Part shown: in pieces, positions 53,240 through 64,000 of the stretch
How the letters are laid out: every line of letters begins with the position of its first letter
How positions within the stretch are numbered: position 1 is the first letter of the stretch
Source: Aedes albopictus
Lineage: Eukaryota > Arthropoda > Insecta > Diptera > Culicidae
Direction: 5' to 3'
Length of the DNA: 64,000 nucleotides
Assembly: GCF_035046485.1 (NCBI RefSeq)
Contig: NC_085137.1
Coordinates: 253,788,733-253,852,732 of the forward strand
The notes under the pieces: generated by a model
Told to the model about the DNA's origin: nothing
Database searches by the model: none
What the model saw: the letters and a program-made list of their open reading frames with translations, nothing else
Translations under genes and position numbers: made by a program

Positions 53240-54970
53240 TAGTAATCCTACATTATAGAGATCTGCGGAGGCGGCCATTGTAAGCCAATCGTGCAGAAAG
53301 AACTGTCAAAGTGTGAGCCAAATGAACAGGGGCCTGTAGCATAATGAAAATTTTACTAATAATATTAGTCTTGTAGCTTGTAATTTATAATTTTCTGTTG
53401 CATAAAAATACTACAAGTACAAGTTACAAGTCCAATACTACAAGTCGGTTGGACTAATATTATTAGTAGACTTTACAAGTGCATGTTGCATAAACGAACT
53501 ACAAGTATAAAATATTAGCTATGACTTGTACTTTTGATTACAAGTCTCAAAGGTCTTGTAAAATAATATACAAGTTAGATTTCAAGTATTGCAGAAGTCA
53601 TATTTAGTTTTGAATATATCGATTTACCATTTTGATGAACTCAAAAGATATTATTTATCTAACATGTCAACCTTAATTCCAGTTTTCGATGGCAGTATGT
53701 ATTCGAAACTCATTGAAGAGAAAATTGCGTTGATGTACACTTTGTATCCAAAATATAATTTCTGCTGAGTCTCTCAAGTTCTCCAAAGTTTCTACAATAC
53801 CCATCTTTGATTGGAGGTTCTTGGTAAAGTTATATATTATGGTTACTGCATAAGCACAGGTAAAGTTGCAGATGCGAAATAAATTTGAATCAATTGTTTG
53901 TATTGCGCATCATTAAGCTAATCAAGAGCTACAATATACATACACTAACTCGAATCGAGTTGCGACATATAAAAGTAGGTAAAAGCTCAATTTTTGCATC
54001 CCAGATCACTTAGGATTTTAACAAGAAGCATAATACATGTTGCTAAATCTTTATACATTGTTTTTCAACCAGTAAAAACCTTTGGGACATTTTACTAAAA
54101 ATCTAGGTACTTGCAGTGCCATACTTAGTAAAAAAATATTTCGTCAAAGTGGTCGAAAATTATCCAAACAGCACATGCTTTTCTTCACCTATCGTATAAA
54201 GAAGGCAAAACTTCGAAATAAATGAAGTTATTTCCGGATGTTACGCGGAAAATGCAGAATATAAACAAACATCAACTGCCATTTCAAATTAATAGTGAAC
54301 TGTCGGACGAATTTTCACAGGTAAATGAACCAAAACAACTTGTATTTTCATTGTCACTAATATTACAAGTGCTAATAATATTAGTGGAAAATTGAGCCTT
54401 TATGCAACACAAATTATTAGCACTTGTAATATTAGTACTTGTAACTTGTAACTTGTAGCTAATATTATTAGCCTGATTATGCTACAGGGCCCAGGCTGAT
54501 CGTTCGTAAGAAGGCGTCGATTGAACGGTATTGCAATCCGAACTAAATAAATTAAAATTATTTATTTTTTATATCGAGAAATTGACGGTATATGTAAGTT
54601 TAGTAAAAAGATAGAATTTAATTAATTCTGCTTTCAAAAGCTCAAGCTTATGACGAAACTTTTGTTGCTGCACTTCTCGAAAAAACTTTCATTGCTGCTT
54701 CTTGCTTCATTTCTGCCGATATGTTTAGCTTAACACTTTGCAATAAATTTCATATTTCATCGATTGCTCCGCTATTTTTTCAAAATTTTGAAAAAAAAAT
54801 CTACCATAATTAGAAAATGTAAACAAAACAACTTGAACCACTACGAAGTCACGCACAAAGTTTGAACATCTAGCTTTGCAGCAAGTGTTGGCAGCTGATG
54901 TAAACAAAATGAACAGCGTTGCCGAATCGACATATGTAACTTCCGCTTATCTCTATGTAGAGGATTTCTA
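53240..54970. mobile_element. Same hAT-like MITE, copy 2, TSD CATTCAAC, containing a nested element
   Basis: CATTCAAC lies at 53232-53239 and 54971-54978. Without the nested 1,162-bp element and one CAG it is exactly 566 bp, the length of copy 1, and nearly identical to it. Same orientation as copy 1, with 23 bp between the two copies. Confidence 0.92.
53330..54491. mobile_element. 1,162-bp PIF/Harbinger-like non-autonomous element, TSD CAG
   Basis: CAG lies at 53327-53329 and 54492-54494. Ends GGGCCTGTAGCATAAT and, reversed, GGCCCTGTAGCATAAT; GGGCCTGT with a CWG 3-bp TSD is typical of Harbinger/Tourist elements. ACAAGT/ACTTGT and AATATTAGT motifs repeat near both ends. No transposase. Confidence 0.88.
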
Positions 54971-55025
54971 CATTCAACCATCGAGACAGCCCATCTAACG
55001 GGCTCTCAACGAACGAATCGTCACT

Positions 55026-55125
55026 GTAATTAAAAGAGAAAGTGAACAAAGAGAGCCTCCAAGAGAGCCTCTCAAATGCAGATAGGACCTATTGAAATGT
55101 TTGGCCTGACTTATGCATTACAAGG
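55026..55125. repeat. Half-copy related to the 42143-42395 element
   Basis: AAAGAGAAAGTGAACAAAGA, GAGAGCCTCTCAAATGCAGA and GGACCTATTGAAATGTTTGG match, in reverse, the left arm near 42143-42215. The other arm is missing. Confidence 0.7.
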
Positions 55126-56394
55126 TGCTGAATAATAATGCGCAGAAGAAACCAAAACGATTCGATACAAAATCGCAGTTTTATTCACGATCTCGCATTT
55201 ATACTAACTGCGAGAGGGGTCCAGTGGGGTTGGAAATGCGCAATATCTAACATAAAGCGTGCCACTGAAAAAAATCGACACGATCGATTAATGTGTTTTG
55301 GCTTGTGAGCTGAGTCAAAAGCGTCCACGTTAGTCTGATGTTTTTTTTTTCCAATGGATTATGTGTATCTTACACGTTAGAATAATCTGATTCATAACAT
55401 GGGTATCGCACCAAAGCTTACATCACCGAATGAAATGTAACTTACTTCAAAATAATTTTTGTTGCACTTGGAGCTCAAATAGCACTGCCTTTAACTGAAT
55501 CCATCAGCCAAGACATTCAAATCTCGTACGTAATATGATTGAAAATGAAGTAATTTTGCAATCGAATTTGCGCTACTGTTTTTTCCAATTGCATATCATA
55601 ACTGGTGACACATGAGCCATGAAAAAACCGTCAAACTTCAACAGTTTTTCATCATGGCCAATCAACTGGTGGAGAATTCAGCTGAATTGCAGCTCACCCT
55701 CGTAAGTAAAAAAAAAACATTCCTACAAAATTAAATTAAGAGCTTCAATTTATATAGAACCAATTCGATTAATTTGCTACCTAATTATCGTTTTCTCTCC
55801 GGTAGAGAACCTAGGAGAGGTCGGCGGCTCCGCGGGGCAGGATGCGCCTAAGATGGCTTATTGCGGATAAGGTGGACCTAACTGCATTCATTGTCCGGGG
55901 TACTCGAAGTGATTGGCCTCGTGATTGGCCTAGGACCGGATCTAGTAGGATGCACCATTCGGCGGAGATTCAACGAAGTGAATTCAAGTATCCAAGTGAG
56001 TAATGCTTAAAATTGATAAATTATTATACAAATTCTTAAAACAATTACAATTTTTGAGTTTCAATAAATAGCTTGCGTGAAATAAGTAACTAAGTGTAAT
56101 TAATGAGCGACATGACATTAAATCCATATGCTTCGTAACACGTAATTTATGTTCAGCATAATATGACATTTATGTGTTAACAAATTGCAATGCATATGTA
56201 AATAATTTAAATTTTGCGTGAGGTACACATTAGAATCATGTGGATTGGCCATTGCTCAAAGCACAAAATTATGTTGGCGATTCTATATGTGCCACACGTG
56301 ACATTCATGGGTTTTACAATTTGCGCAAATCTATATGTAAAACACATTATTCGGACGTGTACATTTTTTTGAGTGATGAACTTTTGTGCAAATA
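55126..56394. other. Intergenic, no gene recognised
   Basis: AT-rich, apart from a GC-rich stretch at 55800-55985 (GGTCGGCGGCTCCGCGGGGC; then GGTACTCGAAGTGATTGGCC) that looks like a fragment of another element or exon but could not be named. Confidence 0.4.
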
Positions 56395-56395
56395 C

Positions 56396-56645
56396 AGTAG
56401 ACGTTCGGTCGGTGCAAACGGTTTAACGTTTAACTACAATTCTTTTTAACTGCAAAACAAATTTGCAGTTATCGCACCGCCAAATGTCAGAATGGTGCGC
56501 CATGTTAGCCCAAATGAACTTTCGGATGAAGTTCACGTTCATTTTACGTCAGTTGATGGTTTGTTGACATTGTCAGGCGTTGCGGTTATCGAATTTTCGT
56601 TCGCTATGTGAAATGTAAACATGTTGCAGTTATCGAACGTCTACT
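56396..56645. mobile_element. 250-bp MITE
   Basis: AGTAGACGTTCGGTCGGTGC at the left and, reversed, AGTAGACGTTCGATAACTGC at the right. It lies 520 bp before the SPS1 start codon. Non-coding. Confidence 0.7.
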
Positions 56646-57165
56646 CAATACCTCAATAGTCCTCGAAAAAGTCGAACATCGATTCGATCAACTACTGCTC
56701 AAACGGTGCCGCCAATTTCGAGTGTACCAAACTCTCCACAAAGGGGGTTTCGCCTTCGTGGGTTCCGCTTTTTGACAACCCCTGCTCGCGTGTGAACATG
56801 CCTTTACCGCCTGATGCCAGCCGGGAGAAATTTCTAGATTGCTCCGCCAGCGCGACTACCGCAGCGCAGGGTAGCCAAACTTTCGATTTTCCCCTCCACT
56901 GACAGACACGCGCCAGAGCTTGGACATAACAGACGCTACGTTGCTGAAGAGTTGGTGGCTCGCTCCATTCAAACGCAAGCATAAAGGAAAAATTTTCTTG
57001 TTGCGGAGTCGGCCATCTTGGTTGAAGAAAATTTTGAGTGTGCATCACAGTCAGTGCGCCCAAAGGGAGAAAAAAAAACTTCAAGTGAAGCCGATTTTCG
57101 GTGTGCGGTGTGTTTGATTACAGTGATTCAGTGAAACTCGGTTGTAATTAACTGTTCGTTGGAAA
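56646..57165 (+). promoter_or_regulatory. SPS1 promoter and 5' UTR region
   Basis: This GC-richer stretch lies between the MITE and the SPS1 ATG. Insect initiator-like TCAGT motifs occur near 57047-57055 and 57120-57133. No TATA box was seen. The ATG context, GGAAAATGG, is favourable. The transcription start is inferred. Confidence 0.45.
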
Positions 57166-57678
57166 ATGGGTGATTATCATCACGATTCGCTTGGAGCTAC
57201 CCAGCTCGATATGGGCGGCAATCCGGGAATGGTGCTGCGGCGTGCCTTCGATCCGACCGCCCACGACCTAGAGGCTTCGTTCCGATTGACGCGCTTCGCC
57301 GATCTGAAAGGCCGCGGCTGCAAAGTGCCCAAGGATGTACTGGAGAAGTTGGTCTCGTCGCTGCAGCAGGATTACACCCAGGATCCGGATGCGGCCTACC
57401 TGTCCATGTCCTCGCCGCGCATCGGAATCGGTCTGGATTGTTCGGTGATTCCGCTGCGGCACGGTGGCCTCTGCATGGTCCAGACGACGGACTTCTTCTA
57501 CCCGATTGTGGACGATCCGTACATGATGGGCAAAATCGCCTGTGCCAACGTCCTGAGCGATCTGTACGCCATGGGAGTGACCGAGTGCGACAACATGCTG
57601 ATGCTGCTCGCCGTCAGCACCAAAATGACCGAGAAGGAGCGCGATGTGGTCATTCCGCTGATTATGCGAGGATTCAAG
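57166..57678 (+). CDS. SPS1: SPS1, selenophosphate synthetase-like, first coding exon
   Basis: 171 codons from ATG to a GTAAGA donor (57679), phase 0. It belongs to the SelD/PurM ATP-binding family: [20 protein letters not shown] (residues 38-57), [15 protein letters not shown] (87-101), then [20 protein letters not shown] and [20 protein letters not shown], the metal- and ATP-binding core. The residue that is Sec or Cys in active selenophosphate synthetases is Arg at position 50 (KGRGCKVP), as in insect SPS1. Such proteins are thought not to make selenophosphate and may act in another, redox- or vitamin-related role. The conserved Lys (K53) is kept. The rest of the protein (about 220 residues) lies beyond base 64000, so intron 1 exceeds 6.3 kb. 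Divergent from MNAT1. Confidence 0.93.
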
Positions 57679-58167
57679 GTAAGAAATTGGGGCTGGGGGT
57701 GAAGAAAAGCCGGTATCAACAATAATAAGTCACCTAAAATTGGAAGGGGCCTAGTTTCTTTTGATACGATTGGCAAATTTTAGCTGACGTTACATCATTC
57801 GGGGCCTATCCGCTACAATGTAATTTTAGTTTTTGTATTTTACTTTCGGCTATAGATTTGTCTCTCTTGTTTCTAGTTAGTAATTATAGTTGATTTACTT
57901 ATCAAAACATAAAATAAGTTAATAACATGATGCTATTATAGTACAGATCTTAATACTTAAGAATACTTAAGGACAAGGAATTTGGAGTACATAGCTCCAA
58001 TTTTCTCGAGCACAAATCTGAAAACCATCATACAGGGTGGCCAGTGAATTTCAGATTTTGATTTCCCGGTTTTTCATTTTTTTCCCGGTTTTACTTGTTT
58101 ATTTACTTGTGTTGAATAAAATAATCCCTATCGGTCCAGGAGCTGTTCCAGGATACATTTCAGAACT

Positions 58168-58415
58168 AACATATCGACACCTACATTTCAAAAGGGCGTA
58201 ACTGCTTTTGGAATCATCACTTTCTTTTAAAGCTGTGGATCATGTGTTATGATTTCCATGCTTTTCACAACAAGTACCAGATGGGAAAAACTCTCCTCTT
58301 TCCGACAACCACGGTGGTTTGAGTGTAAGGGAGGCAGTACGACCTACAGATTTGAAAGAAGGTATTACTTCCAAATGCAGTTACGCCCTTTTGAAATGTT
58401 GGTGCCGATATGTTT
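58168..58415. repeat. 248-bp inverted-repeat element
   Basis: AACATATCGACACCTACATT at the left pairs with AATGTTGGTGCCGATATGTT at the right; TTTCAAAAGGGCGTAACTGC is also inverted. Non-coding. Confidence 0.78.
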
Positions 58416-58912
58416 GAATTTTCAATTAAACTCCTGGGTGAACTTCAACAGATTCTTTTGGGTAAAATTCAGAAATAATCTCTTAAGAATTTTAATTCCT
58501 GATGACATTTTTTTGCAATGCCAATGAAACATAGGTTTCTGTAAAAACTGTACATACATGTACATTTTTGCAACTGTAAAGTACTTTCACATTTCTTCTG
58601 ATTTTTAGTTTGAACGTCAAAACATCATTTCCACTAGAATTGATACAGTATGCCTGATACTTCTGTTAAAATTTTGAAGATGTTTCATATCAACTTAATT
58701 TTAACAACATGTTCAGATTCAGCCATTTTTGGCACACAGGCTTCTTTGAAAAATATTCAATATTTTGATGGAAAGCAATTATATTACGGAAATTCTTGCA
58801 TGAATCGCCCAAGAAACCGTTTTTCTTCGCAGTACGCAGTTGCGAAGGAATGACAATTCAAATGGCTGTCACTGTGAAATTTTTATTCCAGGAATTGGTC
58901 TAAAACTTTCTT

Positions 58913-60425
58913 CCCTGGCCAAGTTTGCAGGGGTTGACGGTATTAAAGTGAAGGAGTTTCATTTTGATTATTGTAATGTAGTGTTCTTTAGTGAAACATA
59001 TCACCTTTTTAACACTTTAATGCGCCTCCAACGGTTCATCACGAACCGGCTGCTGCAGATGGAGTATGGCTGATCATATGCATCAGACATGCTCGATAAA
59101 CACGGAGGAACCGCCAGGGCTCAGTAGAGTCTATTCCCAAGCAATAGTTCCAAATCGGTTGGATTTGAGAAGGTTTTGATGATCGTTACAAATCCTAATA
59201 AAAGTTTTATAGGATTTGTGACTGGTTTTGGAACCTTTTACAGCCAGCTGACTTCAAAATGTTGTTTGGGCTCTATTTCCCACGTTTCTTGGTTGATTTT
59301 GATTAGTAATTTATTAATGTCATAGTCGCTTTTTCGAATTTCTACAATGTTATACTTTATTATATTTTATTTAAATAAAGCAATTAAAATCAACCAAAAA
59401 ATTAATAGTGGGAAGGAGATTTGCAGCACTTAATTGTGCTGATAGATTCGAAGCTAACGTGCGAACACTTGACGTGACAGTTTGGACTGGACAAAAAACT
59501 GACTGCTTTTTATTAACTGAACAACGTTACTTTTGTATGACTAGGTTGACATTTCTAGGCCACGCATGAGAAAATGACATGGTTTATCTTGATAGGACCG
59601 ATAGGACAGAACGAATTTGAATATTTTTCATAGTATTTGTAGGGGGATGAATACATAATAGTTGACAAGCAATTTTTGTTTATCTCTTAGATGATGTTAT
59701 GACACCAACAGAAAAAAATATTAGAAGTTCAGTTACATGCTTCTGTAGGTTTTGGACCGATAACATTTTAAGGACACAAGAGATGAACACAGAGAAACAA
59801 TTTGACACAGAATCGACTATATTTTAACATACGGGTTCGACTGATTCGATGAATCTGTCTAGAAGTAACTAGAAGACAATTGACTCTAAGATTGGAAAAA
59901 AAGCTTGCAGTTGGGACTATACTACAATAATGGCCGATAGGAAACAATGCGCTAGACAGCATTAATATTCATTTTTTAGTATGTGCATGACGGAACAACT
60001 AGCAGGACACAGTTCCAGACGTCTCTTTTTAATAACGATATTCAGCATATTTCCAATAAAACTACACTTCAATAAAGCAAAGACTAAAGCTGCTATGATA
60101 GAACAGATCAGAATGACTTAATTGACTTATTGACTATTGGAGATCTACTTCGAATAATTGACAAATTGACAAGAATCTTACTAAATACATGGACCATACT
60201 ACAAAAAAAACAATTGACAAAAAGAAAAAAGGGGAAACTTTTATTAAAACTATTTTTGTTCAACGCAGGCCAAAACAGTGTCGACTTGGGCCACGCACGC
60301 CTACGTACTTCTGTGTGTTGAAACAAAAATAGAGGCTCCTAGAAGCAAATGTAGGGAAAGGGTGCGGTGTAGAACATAAGCACAGTGTTGCTACCGCCGT
60401 AATCACTTTGAAAAAAAAAAAAAAA
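58913..60425 (+). mobile_element. 1.5-kb poly(A)-tailed retroposed insert with 22-bp TSD
   Basis: A 22-bp direct repeat beginning GGAATTGGTCTAAAACTTTC is at 58891-58912 and 60426-60447. Fifteen A residues end the insert (60411-60425). This is the mark of LINE-mediated retroposition. The insert has no LINE motif. Its first 160 bases are open in the + frame and end MRLQRFITNRLLQMEYG-stop at 59073, then a long AT-rich stretch with AATAAA at about 60054 and 60073. It may be a processed copy of an mRNA 3' end, or an unknown LINE 3' end. Confidence 0.7.
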
Positions 60426-61625
60426 GGAATTGGTCTAAAACTTTCTTGAGCGATTCCTTTTGAACACGAAACTGGCCTTATTGCTGAATTCCTTTGAGCA
60501 ATTGTTAATTCCTTTTAACAATTTTACATTTTTTTTCAGAAAGCCTATAGGCTTTATTGTTTTGTGTTCGTCTCTCATGTTCCATATAATAACATTATCT
60601 GTTTTAGTAACACTTGCCAAAAAAAACTGCTTAGAATTACGTTTGGCCAAGTAAAAATACTGATTCTAGGTTTCAGTTTAGTTGTACATAACTGTTGTTA
60701 AAATTTAGCCAACGACAACGTCCTATTTACTCCATTTAGTCTGTCTTTCATCAATTCCTTGTTGCTGTTGTTAAAATACATTTCCCACAATTTCAATTTG
60801 ATGTAGGCAAGTGAAAAGAAACATGTGAGTGCCCTGGTTAGTTTTTGTAGCATTATTGTATTTTGGTGACATCGATACAAGACTAATTCAGAGGAAGATT
60901 GCCCTTTACTAAAGTTTACTGAAACCCTGTAATAACGCAGGAATTATAAATTATTGTTTCTTCTTGATTTGCTGAAAATTAAGAATAAAAACAGTTATAA
61001 CTTTTAAAATGACTTAACAGATCGACTTCAGCAACCGATGTTATGAATTTAAAATTCTCAACATCTATGTTACGTCCTGGAGTTCGGGGTGGCCGGGAGA
61101 CATTACTGTCTAAATAAACTCACAGGCGTAGCGAATAACAAACATTAAAACATAACTTTATTTACATTAAAATTACATTACAAAACGACACGTTACTACA
61201 CGAAGGCTACATTACTTCTAATCTAATTAATCTCTGCGATTGTGCATCGACCGAAGGCATATTACAATGCTATCGGCGAGCACGCAGAACGGCGAGAGCA
61301 TGAGAGACTATCCATTTCAGTGGTTCTCAACCATCTAAATATAACGCAAATTGTATTTTCAATAAAATATATCGAAATATTGCAACTTCTGTTAAACCAG
61401 CAACAAGCTTAGCATTACAGATTATTTTCATGGATGATAAAAAAGTGATTAACAATTAGAAATAATAAAGCAGTATGGAATTATTCCTGGAAATGCAAAA
61501 TTTTCCCGGTGGCAATCTGAATTCCCGAATATTTCCCGGTTTATTCCCGGTGATTTCGAATTCCCGGCTTTTTCCCGGTTTTCCCGGTTCGCTGGCCACC
61601 CTGATCATACGTACTTACTTACCGA

Positions 61626-62306
61626 TCAGGCTAAGGCCGGGGTGGCCTCTGCTGTACATAGTAGCCGTCTCCATTCCACTCGGTCCATGGCTATTTGTCT
61701 CCAGTTCCGCACTCTGCGTAGGGTCCGCTGATCGTCCTCCACTTGGTCGACCCACCTAGCTCGCTGCGCTCCACGTCTTCTTGTACCGGTCGAATGACTC
61801 TCGAGAACCATTTTAGTCGGGTTGCTATCCGACATCCTGATGGCGTGACCTGCCCACCGTAGCCTCCCGATTTTCACGGTATGGACGATGGTTGGTTCTC
61901 AGTTGATGCAGCTCGTGGTTCATTCGCCTTCTCCAAGTCCCGTCTTCCATCTGCATTCCACCGTAGATAGTACGCAACACCATCCGTTCGAAAACTCCAA
62001 GAGCGCGTTGGTCCTCTGCACGTAGGGTCCATGCAAGGGTCCATGTTTCGGGCCCGTAGTTAACTTCGTGTTAAGGCGAACTTTATTCGATCGTAGAGTT
62101 TTGCGGAGTCCAAAGTAAGCACGATTTCCTGCCACAATGCGCCTCTGAATTTCTCTGCTGGTGTCGTTGTCGTCGATCACCAGTGAGCCCAAGTACACGA
62201 ATTCTTCAACCGCCTCGATTTCATCACCGTCGATATGAATTCGGGGTGCCGGGCGCGGTGATTCCTCCCTGGAACCCTTTGCCATCATGTTCTTTGTCTT
62301 CGACAC
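61626..62306 (-). pseudogene. LINE copy C, C-terminal domain
   Basis: MSKTKNMMAKGSREESPRPA, EEFVYLGSLVIDDNDTSRE and AYFGLRKTLRSN lie before a small deletion near 62060. Then come remnants of LRAED...GVFERM and, in another frame, KIGRLRWAGHAIRMSDSNPT and RRRGAQRARWVDQVEDDQ to 61626. Confidence 0.75.
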
Positions 62307-62345
62307 ATTAATGACGAATCCGAATCTCCTGGCCTCACTCTTTAG

Positions 62346-63493
62346 TCAGATGTACGTTTCCGCCATCGTCTCAAATTTACGAGCAATAATATCAATATCA
62401 TCGGCGAAACCAAGCAGCTGAACGGACTTCGTGAAAATCGTCCCACTCGTGTTTATCCCCGCTCTTCTTATTACACCCTCCAAAGCAATGTTGAACAGCA
62501 AGCACGAAAGACCATCACCTTGCCGTAACCCTCTGCGAGATTCGAAGGGACTCGAGAGTGTCCCTGATACTCGAACTACGCACATCACTCGATCCATCGT
62601 CGCCTTGATCAACCGTATCAGTTTATCCGGGAATTCGTGCATAATCTACCATAGCTGTTCTCGATCGATTGTATCATACGCCGACTTGAAATTGATGAAC
62701 AAGTGATGTGTGGGCACGTTGTATACGCGACATTTCTGCAACACCTGACGGATGGCGAACATCTGGTCCGTTGTAGCGTGTTCACCCATGAATTCAGCCT
62801 GATATTGCCCCACGAACTCTCTTGCAATCGGTGATAGTCGGCGGCATAAAATTTGAGAGGTATCTTGTAGGCAGCGCTCAGTAGTGTGATCGCGCGATAG
62901 TTCCGGCAACCCAACGTGTCGCCCTCTTTGTAGATGGGACACACGATACCTTCCATCCATTCCTCCGGTAATACTTCCTCCTCCCAAATCTTGGTAATGA
63001 CCCAGTGTAGTGCTCTCACCAGTGCTTCTCCACCGTATTTTAGAAGATCGCTTGGTAGTTGATCTGCTCCAGCGGCTTTGTTGTTTTTCAACCGGCCAAC
63101 CTCCTCCTCAATCTCTTGGAGGTCAGGGGCCGGAAGTCTTTCGTCCTGTGCACATACTCCTAGATCTGTTACCACGCCACCTTCGGTGCTTGCAACGTTG
63201 CCATTGAAGTGCTCATCGTAATGCTGCCGCCACCTCTCGACCACCTCACGCTCGCTCGTGAGAATATTCCCGTGATTATCTCGGCACATGTCGGCTTGTG
63301 GCGATACAAAGCCTCTGTGCGAGCGGTTCAGCTTCTCGTAGAACTTTCGTGTGTCCTTAGTGCGGTACAGCTCTTCCATCGTTTCGCGATCTCGTTCTTC
63401 CTGCTGGCGCTTCTTCATCCGGAAGACTGAGTTCTGCCTGTTTCGCGCCTGTCTGTAACGTGTCTCATTCGTCCTCGTACGGTGTTGCAACAT
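62346..63493 (-). pseudogene. LINE copy C, linker and reverse transcriptase
   Basis: The linker QNSVFRMKKRQQEERDRE, then NNKAAGADQLPSDLLKYGG and YRAITLLSAAYK. Small deletions near 62860 and 62640 shift the frame. FADDIDIIARKFETMAETYI follows, then a TGA at 62348-62346 and CTA. The frame continues in step into the 62306 segment. Confidence 0.78.
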
Positions 63494-63647
63494 TCTTGCT
63501 CATGCTGCATTCTTCTCGTTTTTCAACTGTTCACATTCGTCACCGTTTCTGTGACTTGGAGTCGCGAAGCCTAGTGCTGTAGCCGAGGCCTATGGCGAAT
63601 CGGATGTCCCTCCAGCCATCTTCAAGTGTAGCTGCGCCAAGCTGCTC

Positions 63648-63800
63648 TCCAAATATCTTGTCCTTAATAAGTAAACGTCCAACCTTCATGGGATGATAGT
63701 ATTGCTGGCATATTGGGCATGTTATGGCACCGATTTCCTCTTCTTCATCCGACATAGAATCTTTGCTCACGCTGTCGTAACCAACAGCATGTCCATCACT
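63648..63800 (-). other. Unrecognised coding-like fragment with a CPIC motif
   Basis: On the minus strand an open stretch reads GHAVGYDSVSKDSMSDEEEE and then IGAITCPICQQYYHPMKVGR, ending LLIKDKIF at the break with LINE copy C. An acidic patch followed by CxxC and YYHP could be the start of a zinc-binding domain from a gene or transposase, but only one CxxC is present. Not named. Confidence 0.3.
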
Positions 63801-63837
63801 TTGAAAATTGTGTGTTGAATTTGTAATCCATCGAAAT

Positions 63838-63965
63838 ATTGTATGTTGCTTTCATAACAAAACGCGCTGCCTACTTCCAGTCGGCATTTCTGAATCATCG
63901 CAACGAATCAAGCACCACCTCTGCTGCTGTTTGTGTTAGTGAGATCGGAGAAACGTCAGACTCCG
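63838..63965 (-). repeat. Dispersed repeat, reverse copy of 22042-22165
   Basis: TTGTATGTTGCTTTCATAAC, AAGCACCACCTCTGCTG and GAGATCGGAGAAACGTCAGA match the other locus in inverse order. It lies next to the CPIC fragment, so both may belong to one element. Confidence 0.65.
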
Positions 63966-64000
63966 TCAGAAATCGTCGTGTTCGATACTGTCAATATTTG

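Larger units (their letters stand above)
58033..61603. mobile_element. CAGGGTGGCCA-type (hAT-like) non-autonomous element, 3.6 kb with nested units
   Basis: Ends CAGGGTGGCCAGTGAATTTC and, reversed, CAGGGTGGCCAGCGAACCGG. TTCCCGG motifs are repeated near both ends (58060-58110 and 61500-61590). ATCATA is shared on both sides (58027-58032, 61604-61609), only 6 bp where hAT would give 8. LINE copy C begins directly beyond the right end. It lies in SPS1 intron 1. Confidence 0.7.
61613..63647 (-). mobile_element. RTE-like LINE copy C, 5'-truncated
   Basis: Same family as copy B: the linker, RT and C-terminal domain can be read on the minus strand and the 3' end has a GTAAGTAAGTA-type tail. The 5' break follows GEQLGAATLEDGW near 63647. 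Frames are broken by several small indels and by the TGA shared with copy B. Confidence 0.82.

Noticed and set aside
56692..57084. 130-codon minus-strand frame before SPS1
   Set aside because: No recognisable domain; GC-richer promoter region gives chance frames.
61068..61330. Possible solo LTR beginning TGTTACGTCC
   Set aside because: The TG start and an AATAAA are present, but no convincing end or target duplication was found.
1..64000. CRISPR arrays, rRNA or tRNA genes
   Set aside because: No regular spacer-repeat pattern or rRNA was seen; the only tRNA-like signal is the SINE head at 40728-41000.

Overview
The window looks like mosquito nuclear DNA, most likely Aedes. It is intron-rich, AT-rich between genes and packed with nested transposable elements. 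The retroelement families (BEL/Pao, Jockey, RTE-like LINEs, a tRNA-derived SINE) and many MITEs fit a culicine mosquito. Species assignment is inference; no bacterial, viral or organellar feature was seen.

Three host genes can be supported. (1) BBS2, a BBSome subunit of cilia, lies on the minus strand. Exon 1 is at 29031-29156 and exon 2 at 6509-6692, separated by a 22.3-kb intron; later exons lie left of the window. (2) MNAT1/MAT1, the CDK7-cyclin H assembly factor of TFIIH, lies on the minus strand. It is complete, in two exons (50661-49823 and 49751-49652) with a 71-bp intron. (3) SPS1, a selenophosphate synthetase-like protein with Arg at the Sec/Cys position, lies on the plus strand. Only its first coding exon (57166-57678) is inside the window. 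MNAT1 and SPS1 are divergent, 6.5 kb apart.

Layout. 1-6488: the 3' part of a BEL/Pao retrotransposon (1.9-kb codon frame plus 3' LTR), ending 20 bp from the BBS2 exon 2 donor. 6693-29030, BBS2 intron 1: a hammerhead-like motif, a Jockey LINE split by a 1.74-kb TA-flanked element, a full-length RTE-like LINE with a 12-bp target-site duplication (TSD) split by two further elements, a degenerate ~145-bp tandem array, and a 4.1-kb non-autonomous LTR retrotransposon with near-identical LTRs. 29157-29714: upstream region of BBS2, with a candidate RFX X-box. 29715-37631: a 7.9-kb hAT-like element (8-bp TSD, matching TIRs) filled with two satellites. 38.5-43.4 kb: nested MITEs, a SINE and a LINE 3' end holding four insertions. 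43.5-49.5 kb: a second RTE-like LINE, split by a 3-kb element carrying the same GGAATTCC minisatellite as the hAT-like element. 51-56.6 kb: foldback elements and two copies of one hAT MITE 23 bp apart, one containing a Harbinger-like element. 57.7-64 kb, SPS1 intron 1: a CAGGGTGGCCA-type element containing a poly(A)-tailed retroposed insert, then a third RTE-like LINE.

The host genes are not functionally linked in any evident way. The main story is the order of nested insertion, which can be read from the TSDs, and the repeated capture or growth of satellites inside DNA transposons.
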